Positions 1 through 6,386 of a stretch of DNA of 8,562 bases are shown here, piece after piece; the stretch's first letter is position 1, and every line of letters starts with the position of its first letter. Both the position numbers and the translations under genes were made by a program. This DNA is from Eubacteriales bacterium (GTDB lineage: Bacteria; Bacillota; Clostridia; Oscillospirales; Acutalibacteraceae): positions 1 to 8,562 of the forward strand of contig JAUMXP010000067.1 in assembly GCA_030529125.1 (NCBI GenBank), read 5' to 3'. The notes beneath the pieces were generated by a model. The model was not told the origin of the DNA. It ran no database searches and saw nothing but the letters and a program-made list of their open reading frames with translations.

Positions 1-339
1 ATTCATAGATATGAGTGTATCTATCAGTATATCGAAGGGATTATCCGATGACAGATAGTCTTTTTCAGTAATGCACTTAAGGTCATTATACTCGATATAT
101 AAACTAGAATTTACTCGTTCATAAGTCAAACCCGATATTTCTTTTGGAGAACTAAGCGTTACTCTTATATTATCTATTGAGCGCACCTCAACTACTGATT
201 CTATTTCGACATCTTCTGTTTTAATAACTGCATCAGCTGTAAACAGCGTTACAGGAGTTGCTCTAATATCGCTCTCACATCCGCAAAAAGCAAGCATAAA
301 AAAAGAAATCGCAAGAAGCGATACTATGAGTTTATTCAT
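1..339 (-). CDS. Lipoprotein, N-terminal part, possibly LolA/YdcC-like (cut by left edge)
   Basis: I found this gene by translating the minus strand. It starts at the ATG at 339-337 and stays open for 113 codons to the edge, so its C-terminus is missing. A GGAGG ribosome binding site at 349-345 sits 5 bases upstream. The N-terminus is a lipoprotein-type signal: MNK, a hydrophobic stretch at residues 4-18, then F-C-G-C at residues 18-21. Cleavage before Cys19 or Cys21 is possible; Cys21 has the more usual Gly at -1. The mature part is beta-rich, with 'SPKEISGLTYE' followed by 'LYIEYNDL'. From memory this resembles clostridial LolA-like lipoproteins related to Bacillus YdcC, which often lie just before alr. 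That family link is inference. The gene starts 39 bases after the nnrD stop codon, so it is probably the distal gene of the same operon. Confidence 0.8.
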   Translation of the reverse strand, partial: MNKLIVSLLAISFFMLAFCGCESDIRATPVTLFTADAVIKTEDVEIESVVEVRSIDNIRVTLSSPKEISGLTYERVNSSLYIEYNDLKCITEKDYLSSDNPFDILIDTLISMN

Positions 340-378
340 AAAAACCTCCGAAATAATCTCTCTTGCAATTCCTGATAA

Positions 379-1278
379 TTATTCTTCAATTGTTTTAAAA
401 ATTTGTGGCAGACATTCAATAATGTCCCTTGGTAGCATAGAAGTTTTGGAGAACATCTGCGCTGCCAAATCTCCAGCCAAACCGTGAATATACACACCTA
501 CACAAGCAGCCTCAAGCAAAGCTACTCCCTGTGCCATAAGAGATGCTATGATACCCGACAAGACATCTCCAGAGCCACCCTTAGCCATACCGCTGTTACC
601 AGTAGGGTTAACATAGAGTTTATCGCCATCAGTTATTATAGTGTTCTTGCCTTTCAGTACAACAATAACACCATATTCTCTAGCAAAATTAGTCGCTACT
701 TCTTCCCTGTTATTAAGGATATACTCAACATCTAATCCTGTCAGTCGTGACATTTCCTTAGGATGAGGAGTAACAACCACCTTAGCCTTAGTTGTCTTCA
801 ATACATCTATATTCTGCGCTAATGCATTTATGCCATCAGCATCGATCAAAATATCAGATGTGCACTCTGATAAAAACTCTCTGACAAAATCTACAGTTTC
901 ATCACAACATTTAAGACCGCAGCCCAAAAGCACAGCAGATGATGCCTTAGCGTGATATAGCAGATACTCAAGCGAGCGTGTGTCTATGGTACCGTTTTTG
1001 CTACTTAACACAGGAACAAAAACCGCCTCATAAACACTGCTTGCAACAATAGGATAAATGCTGTCAGGCAGAGCGACCTTTAATAGACCCACTCCACTCT
1101 TTAATGCAGATAAACTTGACAGTATACACGCACCTGCCATAGAGTAACTGCCGCTTATATTAAGCAGGGTACCCATAGTACCTTTGTTAGCATCATCAGG
1201 TCTATGCGGTAAATTGTTGATTATAAATTCAGACGTGATAGGTGTCATAATATTACTTATAGAATGCTCTGATAACAT
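379..1278 (-). CDS. nnrD: ADP-dependent (S)-NAD(P)H-hydrate dehydratase, stand-alone
   Basis: This enzyme repairs NADHX and NADPHX, the hydrated damage forms of NAD(P)H, to NAD(P)H using ADP in the cytosol. The 299-residue product covers the YjeF C-terminal (ribokinase-like) domain. It shows 'NKGTMGTLLNISGS' at residues 31-44, DADGIN at 146-151, HPKEM at 172-176, and the signature GMAKGGSGDVLSG at 230-242 with the presumed catalytic Asp238. There is no N-terminal NAD(P)HX epimerase (NnrE) domain, unlike many bacterial YjeF fusions but like Bacillus YxkO. The start is uncertain. The first ATG (1278) overlaps the upstream gene by 26 bases. The ATG at 1248 (Met11) lies 4 bases after that gene's stop and matches where I remember family members beginning. 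Neither has a clear ribosome binding site, so translational coupling is likely. Confidence 0.93.
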   Translation of the reverse strand: MLSEHSISNIMTPITSEFIINNLPHRPDDANKGTMGTLLNISGSYSMAGACILSSLSALKSGVGLLKVALPDSIYPIVASSVYEAVFVPVLSSKNGTIDTRSLEYLLYHAKASSAVLLGCGLKCCDETVDFVREFLSECTSDILIDADGINALAQNIDVLKTTKAKVVVTPHPKEMSRLTGLDVEYILNNREEVATNFAREYGVIVVLKGKNTIITDGDKLYVNPTGNSGMAKGGSGDVLSGIIASLMAQGVALLEAACVGVYIHGLAGDLAAQMFSKTSMLPRDIIECLPQIFKTIEE

Positions 1279-1780
1279 CGTGCTTCAAATATGGTCTGAT
1301 GCCGTTTAGCATTTTCTCGTTAGGTGTGAAAACCACAGCACACTTGCCCTTTGCTTCGCTCTGGAAAACTATAACGCAGTTGTCTTCAGAATATTCCTGT
1401 GCACCAACGCTAAATACTTTGTTGAACTTGCGTTTAGCCATTTCTTCATCTGTATAGTGAAAAATCTCGTCAACAATTTTAAGATCAAACTTAAGAACTT
1501 TCTTACGGTTACGCTTAGCTATGATTTTATCAACTCTGAATGTGCCACCTAGTGACGAATATTCGTACTCTATTTTAAGGCTTGTAATAAAGAACCACGC
1601 ACCATATACACAGAAAAGAAAAACAAATATCGAAATATATACAAAGTATGCCTGATAAATAAATCCGAGTGCAAAAAGCAAACCAGGAATAGCTATTGTA
1701 GCAAAAATAATCAGGAAAACATTCATATAATATTTTCCGTTTTTCTTTCTTTTTACAACTTGTTCTACTAAATTATCCAT
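1253..1780 (-). CDS. Small two-helix membrane protein of unknown function (possibly DUF6106-like)
   Basis: I do not recognise a function. The 175-residue product begins 'MDNLVEQVVKRKKNGKYYMN'. Two hydrophobic segments follow, at about residues 18-41 and 44-66, and look like a transmembrane hairpin. The remaining ~105 residues are soluble, basic and beta-rich, with 'KIEYEYSSLGGTFRVDKI' soon after the second helix and 'KCAVVFTPNEKMLNGIRPYL' near the end. From memory this layout resembles a clostridial family labelled DUF6106, but I cannot verify that. A GGAAGG ribosome binding site at 1796-1791 lies 10 bases before the ATG, and an extended -10 promoter lies at 1842-1814. It is the first gene of the minus operon, and its 3' end overlaps or abuts the nnrD start. 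The hydrophobic N-terminus with a cytosolic tail suggests a membrane-tethered domain, not an enzyme with visible catalytic residues. Confidence 0.85.
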   Translation of the reverse strand: MDNLVEQVVKRKKNGKYYMNVFLIIFATIAIPGLLFALGFIYQAYFVYISIFVFLFCVYGAWFFITSLKIEYEYSSLGGTFRVDKIIAKRNRKKVLKFDLKIVDEIFHYTDEEMAKRKFNKVFSVGAQEYSEDNCVIVFQSEAKGKCAVVFTPNEKMLNGIRPYLKHDVIRAFYK

Positions 1781-1813
1781 AAATACTCGACCTTCCGTAA
1801 AATGTATACTGTT

Positions 1814-1842
1814 ACAATATCATAAAGTGGAGGATTTTTCAA
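1814..1842 (-). promoter_or_regulatory. Sigma-A-type promoter for the minus operon, extended -10
   Basis: On the minus strand, TTGAAA (1842-1837) and TATTGT (1819-1814) are separated by 17 bases. The -10 is preceded by TGA, giving an extended -10 element. It lies about 35 bases upstream of the membrane-protein ATG and just upstream of the GGAAGG site. The only other candidate is a TATACA nearby, which lacks a matching -35. Confidence 0.6.
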
Positions 1843-1850
1843 TAAAAGAC

Positions 1851-1879
1851 TTGCAAATTTTCAATTAAAATGATAAAAT
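1851..1879 (+). promoter_or_regulatory. Sigma-A-type promoter for the pheST T-box transcript
   Basis: TTGCAA (1851-1856) and TAAAAT (1874-1879) are separated by exactly 17 bases. A TGA directly before the -10 makes it an extended -10 promoter. Transcription would start near 1886, about 15 bases before the first helix of T-box Stem I, as expected for a T-box leader. It points away from the minus-strand promoter at 1814-1842. Confidence 0.7.
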
Positions 1880-1885
1880 CAAGAA

Positions 1886-2130
1886 CGATAACATGTTGAC
1901 AAAGGAAGTAACTGTCAAACGATTTCTGCAAAGAGATTTTTCGCCATAGGCTGAAAGCGAAAGACTGAGATATGACAGCGAAGTTCCCTTTCGAGTGGCA
2001 AGGCTGAATGAGAGATTTAGTAGGCTTTGACGGCTGACACCGTTATATGTCGCCTGAGTGTTTGCGTAAGCAAAAATTAGGGTGGTACCGCGGAATTTCT
2101 CCCGTCCCTTTTGTGGACGGGATTTTTTTA
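1886..2130 (+). promoter_or_regulatory. T-box riboswitch leader, Phe (UUC) specifier, controlling pheST
   Basis: This leader senses uncharged tRNA-Phe and allows read-through into pheST when phenylalanine charging falls. Stem I can be drawn: base helix AAAGG (1901-1905) with CCTTT (1987-1991); specifier loop strands AAGTAA (1906-1911) and CGAAGTTC (1979-1986); next helix CTGTCA (1912-1917) with TGACAG (1973-1978); distal hairpin TTTCGC (1939-1944) with GCGAAA (1957-1962). The specifier codon is TTC at 1984-1986. CACCGTTAT near 2038-2046 fits the Stem II region, and TTTGC/GCAAA (2061-2074) is Stem III. The T-box AGGGTGGTACCGCGG lies at 2079-2093. Its TGGT pairs with an ACCA tRNA end, which fits an A discriminator base. 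The antiterminator pairs 2079-2082 with 2106-2109 and 2090-2093 with 2102-2105, leaving the 7-base TGGTACC bulge. Confidence 0.97.
2101..2130 (+). terminator. T-box regulatory intrinsic terminator
   Basis: CCCGTCC (2101-2107) and GGACGGG (2115-2121) form a perfect 7-bp GC-rich stem with a 7-base loop, followed by a run of T. The 5' arm overlaps the 3' strand of the antiterminator (2102-2109), so the two structures exclude each other. Confidence 0.95.
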
Positions 2131-2147
2131 TTTTATCGGAGGAAATT

Positions 2148-3200
2148 ATGAGAGAAAAAATGGAACAGCTGAAAATTCAGCTTGAACAAGAGCTCAGTCT
2201 TGTGAATGACCTGCAAGAGCTTGATGCTATCAGAGTCAAGTACTTAGGCAAGAAAGGCTCTATCACAGACCTGCTCAAAGGTATGAAAGATTTATCAAAT
2301 GACGAGAGAAAGACTTTTGGCGCTCTTGTTAATGAATTAAAGCAGACTGCTGCTGAGAAAATCAGCGCTAAAACAGAAGAACTCAAAGAAGCGCAAATCA
2401 GAAAAGAAATCGAAAGTATGCCTGAATTTGACGTATCTTTACCTACTAACCTTGATCGCGGTTCGTACCACCCTATCACACTGGTACAGCGCGAATGCGA
2501 GAGAATTTTTAAATCTATGGGCTTTACTGTAGAGGACTACTCAGAGGTTGTAACAGACTATGAGTGCTTTGAATCAGTTAACATTCCTAAAAACCACCCA
2601 GCACGCGATATGCAGGACACATATTATCTTGAAAACGGTCAGCTACTTAAGAGCCAGACTTCTGCTGCTCAGAACGCAATTTTACGCAAGTATGGCGACC
2701 AGCTCAAAAATGACGGCAAACCAATCAAGGCTATCTTCCCTGGCAGATGCTTCAGAAACGAAGCTACTGACGCTTGTCACGAAAACACCTTCTTCCAGAT
2801 GGAAGGTATGATGGTTGACAAAGATATTTCAATCTCCAACCTCATATACTTTATGAAGACTATGCTCTCAGAAGTATTCAAAAAAGACATTAAGGTTCGT
2901 TTACGTCCTGGCTTCTTCCCATTCGTTGAACCAGGTTTTGAGCTTGATATAAGCTGTCTTATCTGTGGTGGCGAGGGTTGTCCATCATGTAAGCACTCAG
3001 GCTGGCTCGAACTTTGCCCTTGCGGCATGATTCACCCTGAGGTACTACGCGAAGGCGGTATTGACCCTGAAGAGTATACCGGTTTTGCGTTTGGTTTAGG
3101 TCTTACACGTCTTGCTATGATGAAATACGGCGTAAAAGACATCAGAGATCTTAATTCAGGCAGTTTGAAAGCACTGTCACAGTTTACTGATGACGAATAA
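2148..3200 (+). CDS. pheS: Phenylalanyl-tRNA synthetase alpha subunit
   Basis: This is the catalytic subunit of the cytosolic alpha2-beta2 enzyme that charges tRNA-Phe with phenylalanine. The start is the ATG at 2148, which follows GGAGG (2138-2142). An upstream in-frame ATG at 2082 lies inside the T-box and is rejected. The 350-residue product (B. subtilis about 344) has an N-terminal coiled coil for tRNA binding at about residues 1-85, then the class II core. This core includes 'DTYYLENGQLLKSQTSAAQN', motif 2 with 'FPGRCFRNEATDACHE', and motif 3 'GFAFGLGLTRLAMM'. A cysteine cluster lies at residues 270, 273, 278, 281, 290 and 292, just before 'GMIHP'. A C-x2-C and C-x2-C insert here occurs in many clostridial PheS proteins, as I recall, and probably binds zinc. 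pheT follows 14 bases after the stop codon. Confidence 0.98.
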   Translation: MREKMEQLKIQLEQELSLVNDLQELDAIRVKYLGKKGSITDLLKGMKDLSNDERKTFGALVNELKQTAAEKISAKTEELKEAQIRKEIESMPEFDVSLPTNLDRGSYHPITLVQRECERIFKSMGFTVEDYSEVVTDYECFESVNIPKNHPARDMQDTYYLENGQLLKSQTSAAQNAILRKYGDQLKNDGKPIKAIFPGRCFRNEATDACHENTFFQMEGMMVDKDISISNLIYFMKTMLSEVFKKDIKVRLRPGFFPFVEPGFELDISCLICGGEGCPSCKHSGWLELCPCGMIHPEVLREGGIDPEEYTGFAFGLGLTRLAMMKYGVKDIRDLNSGSLKALSQFTDDE

Positions 3201-3214
3201 GGAGGTACACGAAT

Positions 3215-5575
3215 ATGTTTATATCTATGAATTGGATAAAAGACTTCGTTGACCTTTCAGGTCTCGATGACTTAAAGCTTATACATCAGTTTTCACTCTC
3301 TACAGCTGAGGTTGAAAACGAGATTTTATACAAAGGTTCTGATATCAGCGGTATTGTAGTCGCACAGATTATGTCTGTTGAGGATCATCCTGAATCCAAG
3401 AAGCTTCATCTGCTCAAAGTTGACGCAGGTGACGGCAAATTAACAGACGTTGTATGCGGTGCACCAAATGTAAGAGTAGGTATGAAAACCGCTTTCGCTA
3501 AAGTTGGTGCTCAGATTGGCGACATTACTATCGCTCCTCGCCCACTTGCTGGATACGAGTCTTTTGGTATGTGCTGTTCTGAATGCGAGCTCGGTATCTC
3601 TGATGATAATTCAGGAATCATGGATATTGACCCTGCAGTTGCTAACGGTAGTGATGTTAAAGATATTTTTGCTATTGACGATATAGTGTTTGAAGTTGAC
3701 AACAAGTCGCTCACAAACCGTCCTGACCTTTGGAGCCACTATGGTATTGCTCGTGAATTTGCTGCCATTTCAGGCAGAGAGCTTAAAGCACTCGATGTAG
3801 AAGACCTTACTCAGTACAATTCACTACCACAGGTAGATATGAAAATCGAAGATCCGCTGTGCCAGAGATATTCATGCTTACAGTTTGCTAATATTTCAAG
3901 AAACGTAAGTCCCGTTAATATGAAAATCAGACTTTTCTACTGCGGTATGCGTTCTATAAACTTCCTTGCTGATATGACTAACTACCTCATGCTTGAGGTT
4001 GGTCAGCCAATGCACGCATTCGACTCTAGAAAGGTTGAAAAAATCAGAATCAAGAGATTTGACGCTCCTCAGACTTTCACTACACTTGACAAGGTTGAGC
4101 GCAACATTGACGAGAACACTCTCATGATCTGCAACGACAACACTCCTGTTGCTATCGCTGGTATTATGGGTGGTTTGGATTCTGAAATCGTTGAAGATAC
4201 TACAACTCTTACACTCGAATCAGCAACTTTCGATGCTGCTTCTATCCGTAAGTCTACTGTACGTCTTTCTCATCGTACAGATTCATCAATGAGATACGAG
4301 AAGTCTCTTGACCCTGAGTTAACAACTGTAGCTATCGCCAGATTTGTTAAGCTCTTGAAAGAATTCGACGAAAATGTAACAATCGTATCTTCACTGACTG
4401 ATGAATATGCTTTCCACTATCCTAAAGTAACACTTAGCTTTGACAAAGCTTATGTAGACAAATACACAGGTATTGAGATTTCTAATGATACTATCATTGA
4501 TACTCTAACAAAATTAGGTTTCAAAGCTACTGTAAGCTCTGATAACTTCACAGTAGATGTACCATCATGGCGTGCTACTAAAGACGTAACAATCAAAGCT
4601 GATATAATCGAAGAAATCACACGTATCTACGGCTATGACAACTTCGATATCAATACTGCACGTTCTCCACTCTTCCCTGTTAATATGGAACAGGAAAAGT
4701 GCGACGAAGAACGCGTTAAAGATATGCTTGTTAAGCGTTATAATCTCCACGAAGTACATTCTTACGTGTGGAATTATTACGACGAACTCAAGGACTTAGG
4801 CATTGAAAACAAGGGTGTTATCAAACTGCTCAATGCTTCTAACCCTAATATCGAAACAATCCGAGAGAGTCTTATCCCTACTCAGCTTTGTCAGATTAAG
4901 ACAAATGTAGGCTTCTCACAGGATTTCGGTATTTTTGAAATCGGTCGTGCTGTAACAGGTATTGATCAGAATAATCTTTGCATTGAGAAGAAATTCTTAG
5001 GCACAACTCTTTACAGTAGAACAAAAGATGTTAAGACTCTGTACTTTGAACTCAAAGATATTATCGAAACAGTCGTTGATGAACTCAAACATCAGAGTGT
5101 AAGCTTTGAAAAAGCAGAGCCTACATCTAACTTTGAGCATCCAATCAACTACAATGCTATTGTTTGCGATAACAGCATTATCGGCTATATCGGTATTGCT
5201 CACCCAACTGTTTCTAAGAAAATCGACAAGCGTGCTGCTATTGTCTTTGCTCAGATTGATATGACAAAGCTATCAGAAATCAAGAACCTTTCTATTGCTT
5301 ACGAAGAGCCATCAAAGTTCCCTAGCATGGACATTGACCTCTCATTCGTAACAGAAAAGTTCGAACCTATCAAGAACGCTATCCTAAAGGCTAACTGCCC
5401 ACTGATCAAAAAATACGATGTCGTAGACATCTATGAAGACGAGAATTCAAAGAGTATTTCAGTCAGAATCACTTTCTCTCATCCACAGAAAACACTCACA
5501 CGTGACGAAGTGCTCGATGTAACAAACGGCATTGTTGATGAACTTAAGTCTCAGGGGATTGTTCTTAAAGGCTGA
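3215..5575 (+). CDS. pheT: Phenylalanyl-tRNA synthetase beta subunit
   Basis: This subunit completes the PheRS heterotetramer, binds tRNA-Phe and hydrolyses mischarged Tyr-tRNA-Phe. GGAGG at 3201-3205 directly follows the pheS stop and supports the ATG at 3215 ('MFISMNWIKDFVD'). The 786-residue length is normal. Domains in order are: an N-terminal segment; an EMAP-like OB fold at about 42-150 ('DHPESKKLHLLKVDAG'); 'NRPDLWSHYGIAREFAA' from Asn168; the B3/B4 editing domain at about 210-375 ('GQPMHAFD', 'AGIMGG', 'HRTDSSMRYEKSLDPE'); B5 at about 400-475; the inactive class II-like core at about 480-680; and a C-terminal FDX-ACB anticodon-binding domain from about 695, beginning near 'SKFPSMDIDLSF'. 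It is co-transcribed with pheS under the T-box. No convincing terminator follows, so some transcripts may reach ireB. Confidence 0.98.
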   Translation: MFISMNWIKDFVDLSGLDDLKLIHQFSLSTAEVENEILYKGSDISGIVVAQIMSVEDHPESKKLHLLKVDAGDGKLTDVVCGAPNVRVGMKTAFAKVGAQIGDITIAPRPLAGYESFGMCCSECELGISDDNSGIMDIDPAVANGSDVKDIFAIDDIVFEVDNKSLTNRPDLWSHYGIAREFAAISGRELKALDVEDLTQYNSLPQVDMKIEDPLCQRYSCLQFANISRNVSPVNMKIRLFYCGMRSINFLADMTNYLMLEVGQPMHAFDSRKVEKIRIKRFDAPQTFTTLDKVERNIDENTLMICNDNTPVAIAGIMGGLDSEIVEDTTTLTLESATFDAASIRKSTVRLSHRTDSSMRYEKSLDPELTTVAIARFVKLLKEFDENVTIVSSLTDEYAFHYPKVTLSFDKAYVDKYTGIEISNDTIIDTLTKLGFKATVSSDNFTVDVPSWRATKDVTIKADIIEEITRIYGYDNFDINTARSPLFPVNMEQEKCDEERVKDMLVKRYNLHEVHSYVWNYYDELKDLGIENKGVIKLLNASNPNIETIRESLIPTQLCQIKTNVGFSQDFGIFEIGRAVTGIDQNNLCIEKKFLGTTLYSRTKDVKTLYFELKDIIETVVDELKHQSVSFEKAEPTSNFEHPINYNAIVCDNSIIGYIGIAHPTVSKKIDKRAAIVFAQIDMTKLSEIKNLSIAYEEPSKFPSMDIDLSFVTEKFEPIKNAILKANCPLIKKYDVVDIYEDENSKSISVRITFSHPQKTLTRDEVLDVTNGIVDELKSQGIVLKG

Positions 5576-5597
5576 TTTTAGCGCTTTAAAATAAAAC

Positions 5598-5626
5598 TTG
5601 AATTAATTACTGCTTTATAGTATAAT
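5598..5626 (+). promoter_or_regulatory. Strong sigma-A-type promoter for ireB
   Basis: TTGAAT (5598-5603) and a perfect TATAAT (5621-5626) are separated by 17 bases. The start site would fall near 5633, only about 3 bases before the GGAGG at 5636-5640, giving a 5' untranslated region of about 15 bases. This is the best promoter match in the window. Confidence 0.85.
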
Positions 5627-5647
5627 GCATTTATCGGAGGTGTTTCC

Positions 5648-5893
5648 ATGTTAGATAAGACTATGATATTCTCCCTCGGCGGAGATAGAGATGATGAAAT
5701 CAAGATGGCGTTGACTACTGTATACGACGCTCTGCGCAAAAAGGGCTACAACCCTATTAACCAGATTGTCGGCTATATCCTCTCTGAGGACCCAACATAC
5801 ATCACAACCTATAACAACGCACGTAATATCATCAGCAAAATAGACAGAGACGACCTTTTGGAAGCACTTGTAAAATCTTACCTTAACATCTGA
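5648..5893 (+). CDS. ireB: IreB-family regulatory protein (UPF0297)
   Basis: In Enterococcus faecalis IreB is a small cytosolic dimer phosphorylated by the PASTA kinase IreK, and it limits cephalosporin resistance. The 81-residue product carries the family core 'YNPINQIVGYILSEDPTYIT' at about residues 36-55, then 'YNNARNIISKIDRDDLLEAL'. The start ATG at 5648 has GGAGG at 5636-5640 with 7 bases between. The N-terminus MLDKTMIF keeps a Thr at residue 5, three residues before Phe. This aligns with Thr7 of the enterococcal protein as I remember it; no equivalent of Thr4 is present. In many Firmicutes the gene lies between alaS and ruvX. Here it follows pheT under its own promoter and is followed 16 bases later by a small gene, with no ruvX before the terminator. 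Confidence 0.95.
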   Translation: MLDKTMIFSLGGDRDDEIKMALTTVYDALRKKGYNPINQIVGYILSEDPTYITTYNNARNIISKIDRDDLLEALVKSYLNI

Positions 5894-5909
5894 GAAAGGA
5901 TTGAATACA

Positions 5910-6194
5910 GTGGCAGAAAAAGAGTTTTCCACCTATAAGGGCAGACCTTTAGTGCGCTGTGGTGACGAGCTTTACTACGGAAGCATGGAAGATCGCTTTG
6001 TTATAAGAATGCAGATTAAGAGCAAGAACAACGTAAACGGTCTTGAGGTTGCAGACAAGGTTGTTATTCAACTGCTTTGCACAGACCCAGACTTAAGCCC
6101 TAGAAAACAGCTTGTTAAATCTAGCGAAAAGAACGGACTTTACCTTGCACTTGATATTGCAGACGTATGGCTCGAGCGAGCTCTAAAAATGTAA
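5910..6194 (+). CDS. Conserved-looking small protein of unknown function, downstream of ireB
   Basis: I do not recognise a named function. The best start is GTG at 5910, 9 bases after the AGAAAGGA site (5893-5900). An in-frame TTG at 5901 touches that site and is too close. The product has 94 residues, no signal peptide and no membrane segment, and looks like a small soluble alpha/beta protein. Notable stretches are 'YKGRPLVRCGDELYYGSMED' near the N-terminus, 'VADKVVIQLLCTDPDLSPRK' in the middle, and 'GLYLALDIADVWLERALKM' as an amphipathic C-terminal helix. I recall similar short hypotheticals next to ireB in other Oscillospiraceae, which is memory and not a search. It lies 16 bases after the ireB stop and is the last gene before the terminator at 6207-6234, so the two are almost certainly co-transcribed. 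Confidence 0.85.
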   Translation: MAEKEFSTYKGRPLVRCGDELYYGSMEDRFVIRMQIKSKNNVNGLEVADKVVIQLLCTDPDLSPRKQLVKSSEKNGLYLALDIADVWLERALKM

Positions 6195-6206
6195 TCAATA
6201 AACATT

Positions 6207-6234
6207 AAAGCCTGAGTATAACCTCAGGCTTTTT
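6207..6234 (+). terminator. Intrinsic terminator after the ireB unit
   Basis: AGCCTGAG (6209-6216) pairs perfectly with CTCAGGCT (6223-6230) around the loop TATAAC, followed by T residues to 6234. Two extra A-T pairs can extend the stem at 6207-6208. It lies 13 bases past the stop codon of the 94-residue protein. Confidence 0.93.
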
Positions 6235-6386
6235 GTTTTGCATTATTCTATCTGAAAATTTTATTATTTTTTTAATAAAAGTGAAACATTTTTGCACTCT
6301 CAAGTGTTTTATAAGTGAAAGAGAATAATTACACATTCTTTATTCTGTATAAGAATTAAACCATAAAACATAAAGGAGCTGATTTT
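6235..6386 (+). promoter_or_regulatory. AT-rich upstream region of the LRR-dockerin gene
   Basis: This 152-base gap is very AT-rich. It contains weak -10-like TATAAG sequences near 6310-6315 and 6348-6353, but neither has a good -35 at normal spacing, so I cannot place the promoter. Short inverted repeats are present: AGAATAA (6322-6328) with TTATTCT (6340-6346), and an overlapping ATTCT/AGAAT pair around GTATA (6342-6356). AGTG/CACT words recur between 6280 and 6320. These could be operator sites or composition noise. The ribosome binding site AAAGGAG is at 6372-6378, 8 bases before the ATG. Confidence 0.35.

Noticed and set aside
484..735. Plus-strand open frame of 83 codons
   Set aside because: It is antisense to nnrD, has no ribosome binding site, and its protein shows no recognisable pattern. 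It is a shadow of the real gene.
2082..2147. An in-frame ATG at 2082 that would extend pheS by 22 residues
   Set aside because: It lies inside the T-box sequence and its reading frame runs through the terminator. The ATG at 2148 has a GGAGG site and matches the normal PheS start.
2177..3028. Minus-strand open frames of 83-100 codons across pheS
   Set aside because: Both lie antisense inside the well-supported pheS and lack ribosome binding sites.
5577..5592. TTTTAGCGCTTTAAAA as a terminator after pheT
   Set aside because: The stem is only five A-T pairs and no T-run follows, so it is too weak to call.
5901..5909. TTG start for the 94-residue gene, giving 97 residues
   Set aside because: The TTG directly follows the AAAGGA site with no spacing. 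The GTG at 5910 has a proper 9-base gap.
5651..5932. Minus-strand open frame of 93 codons across ireB
   Set aside because: It is antisense to ireB, which has a strong promoter, ribosome binding site and family motifs.
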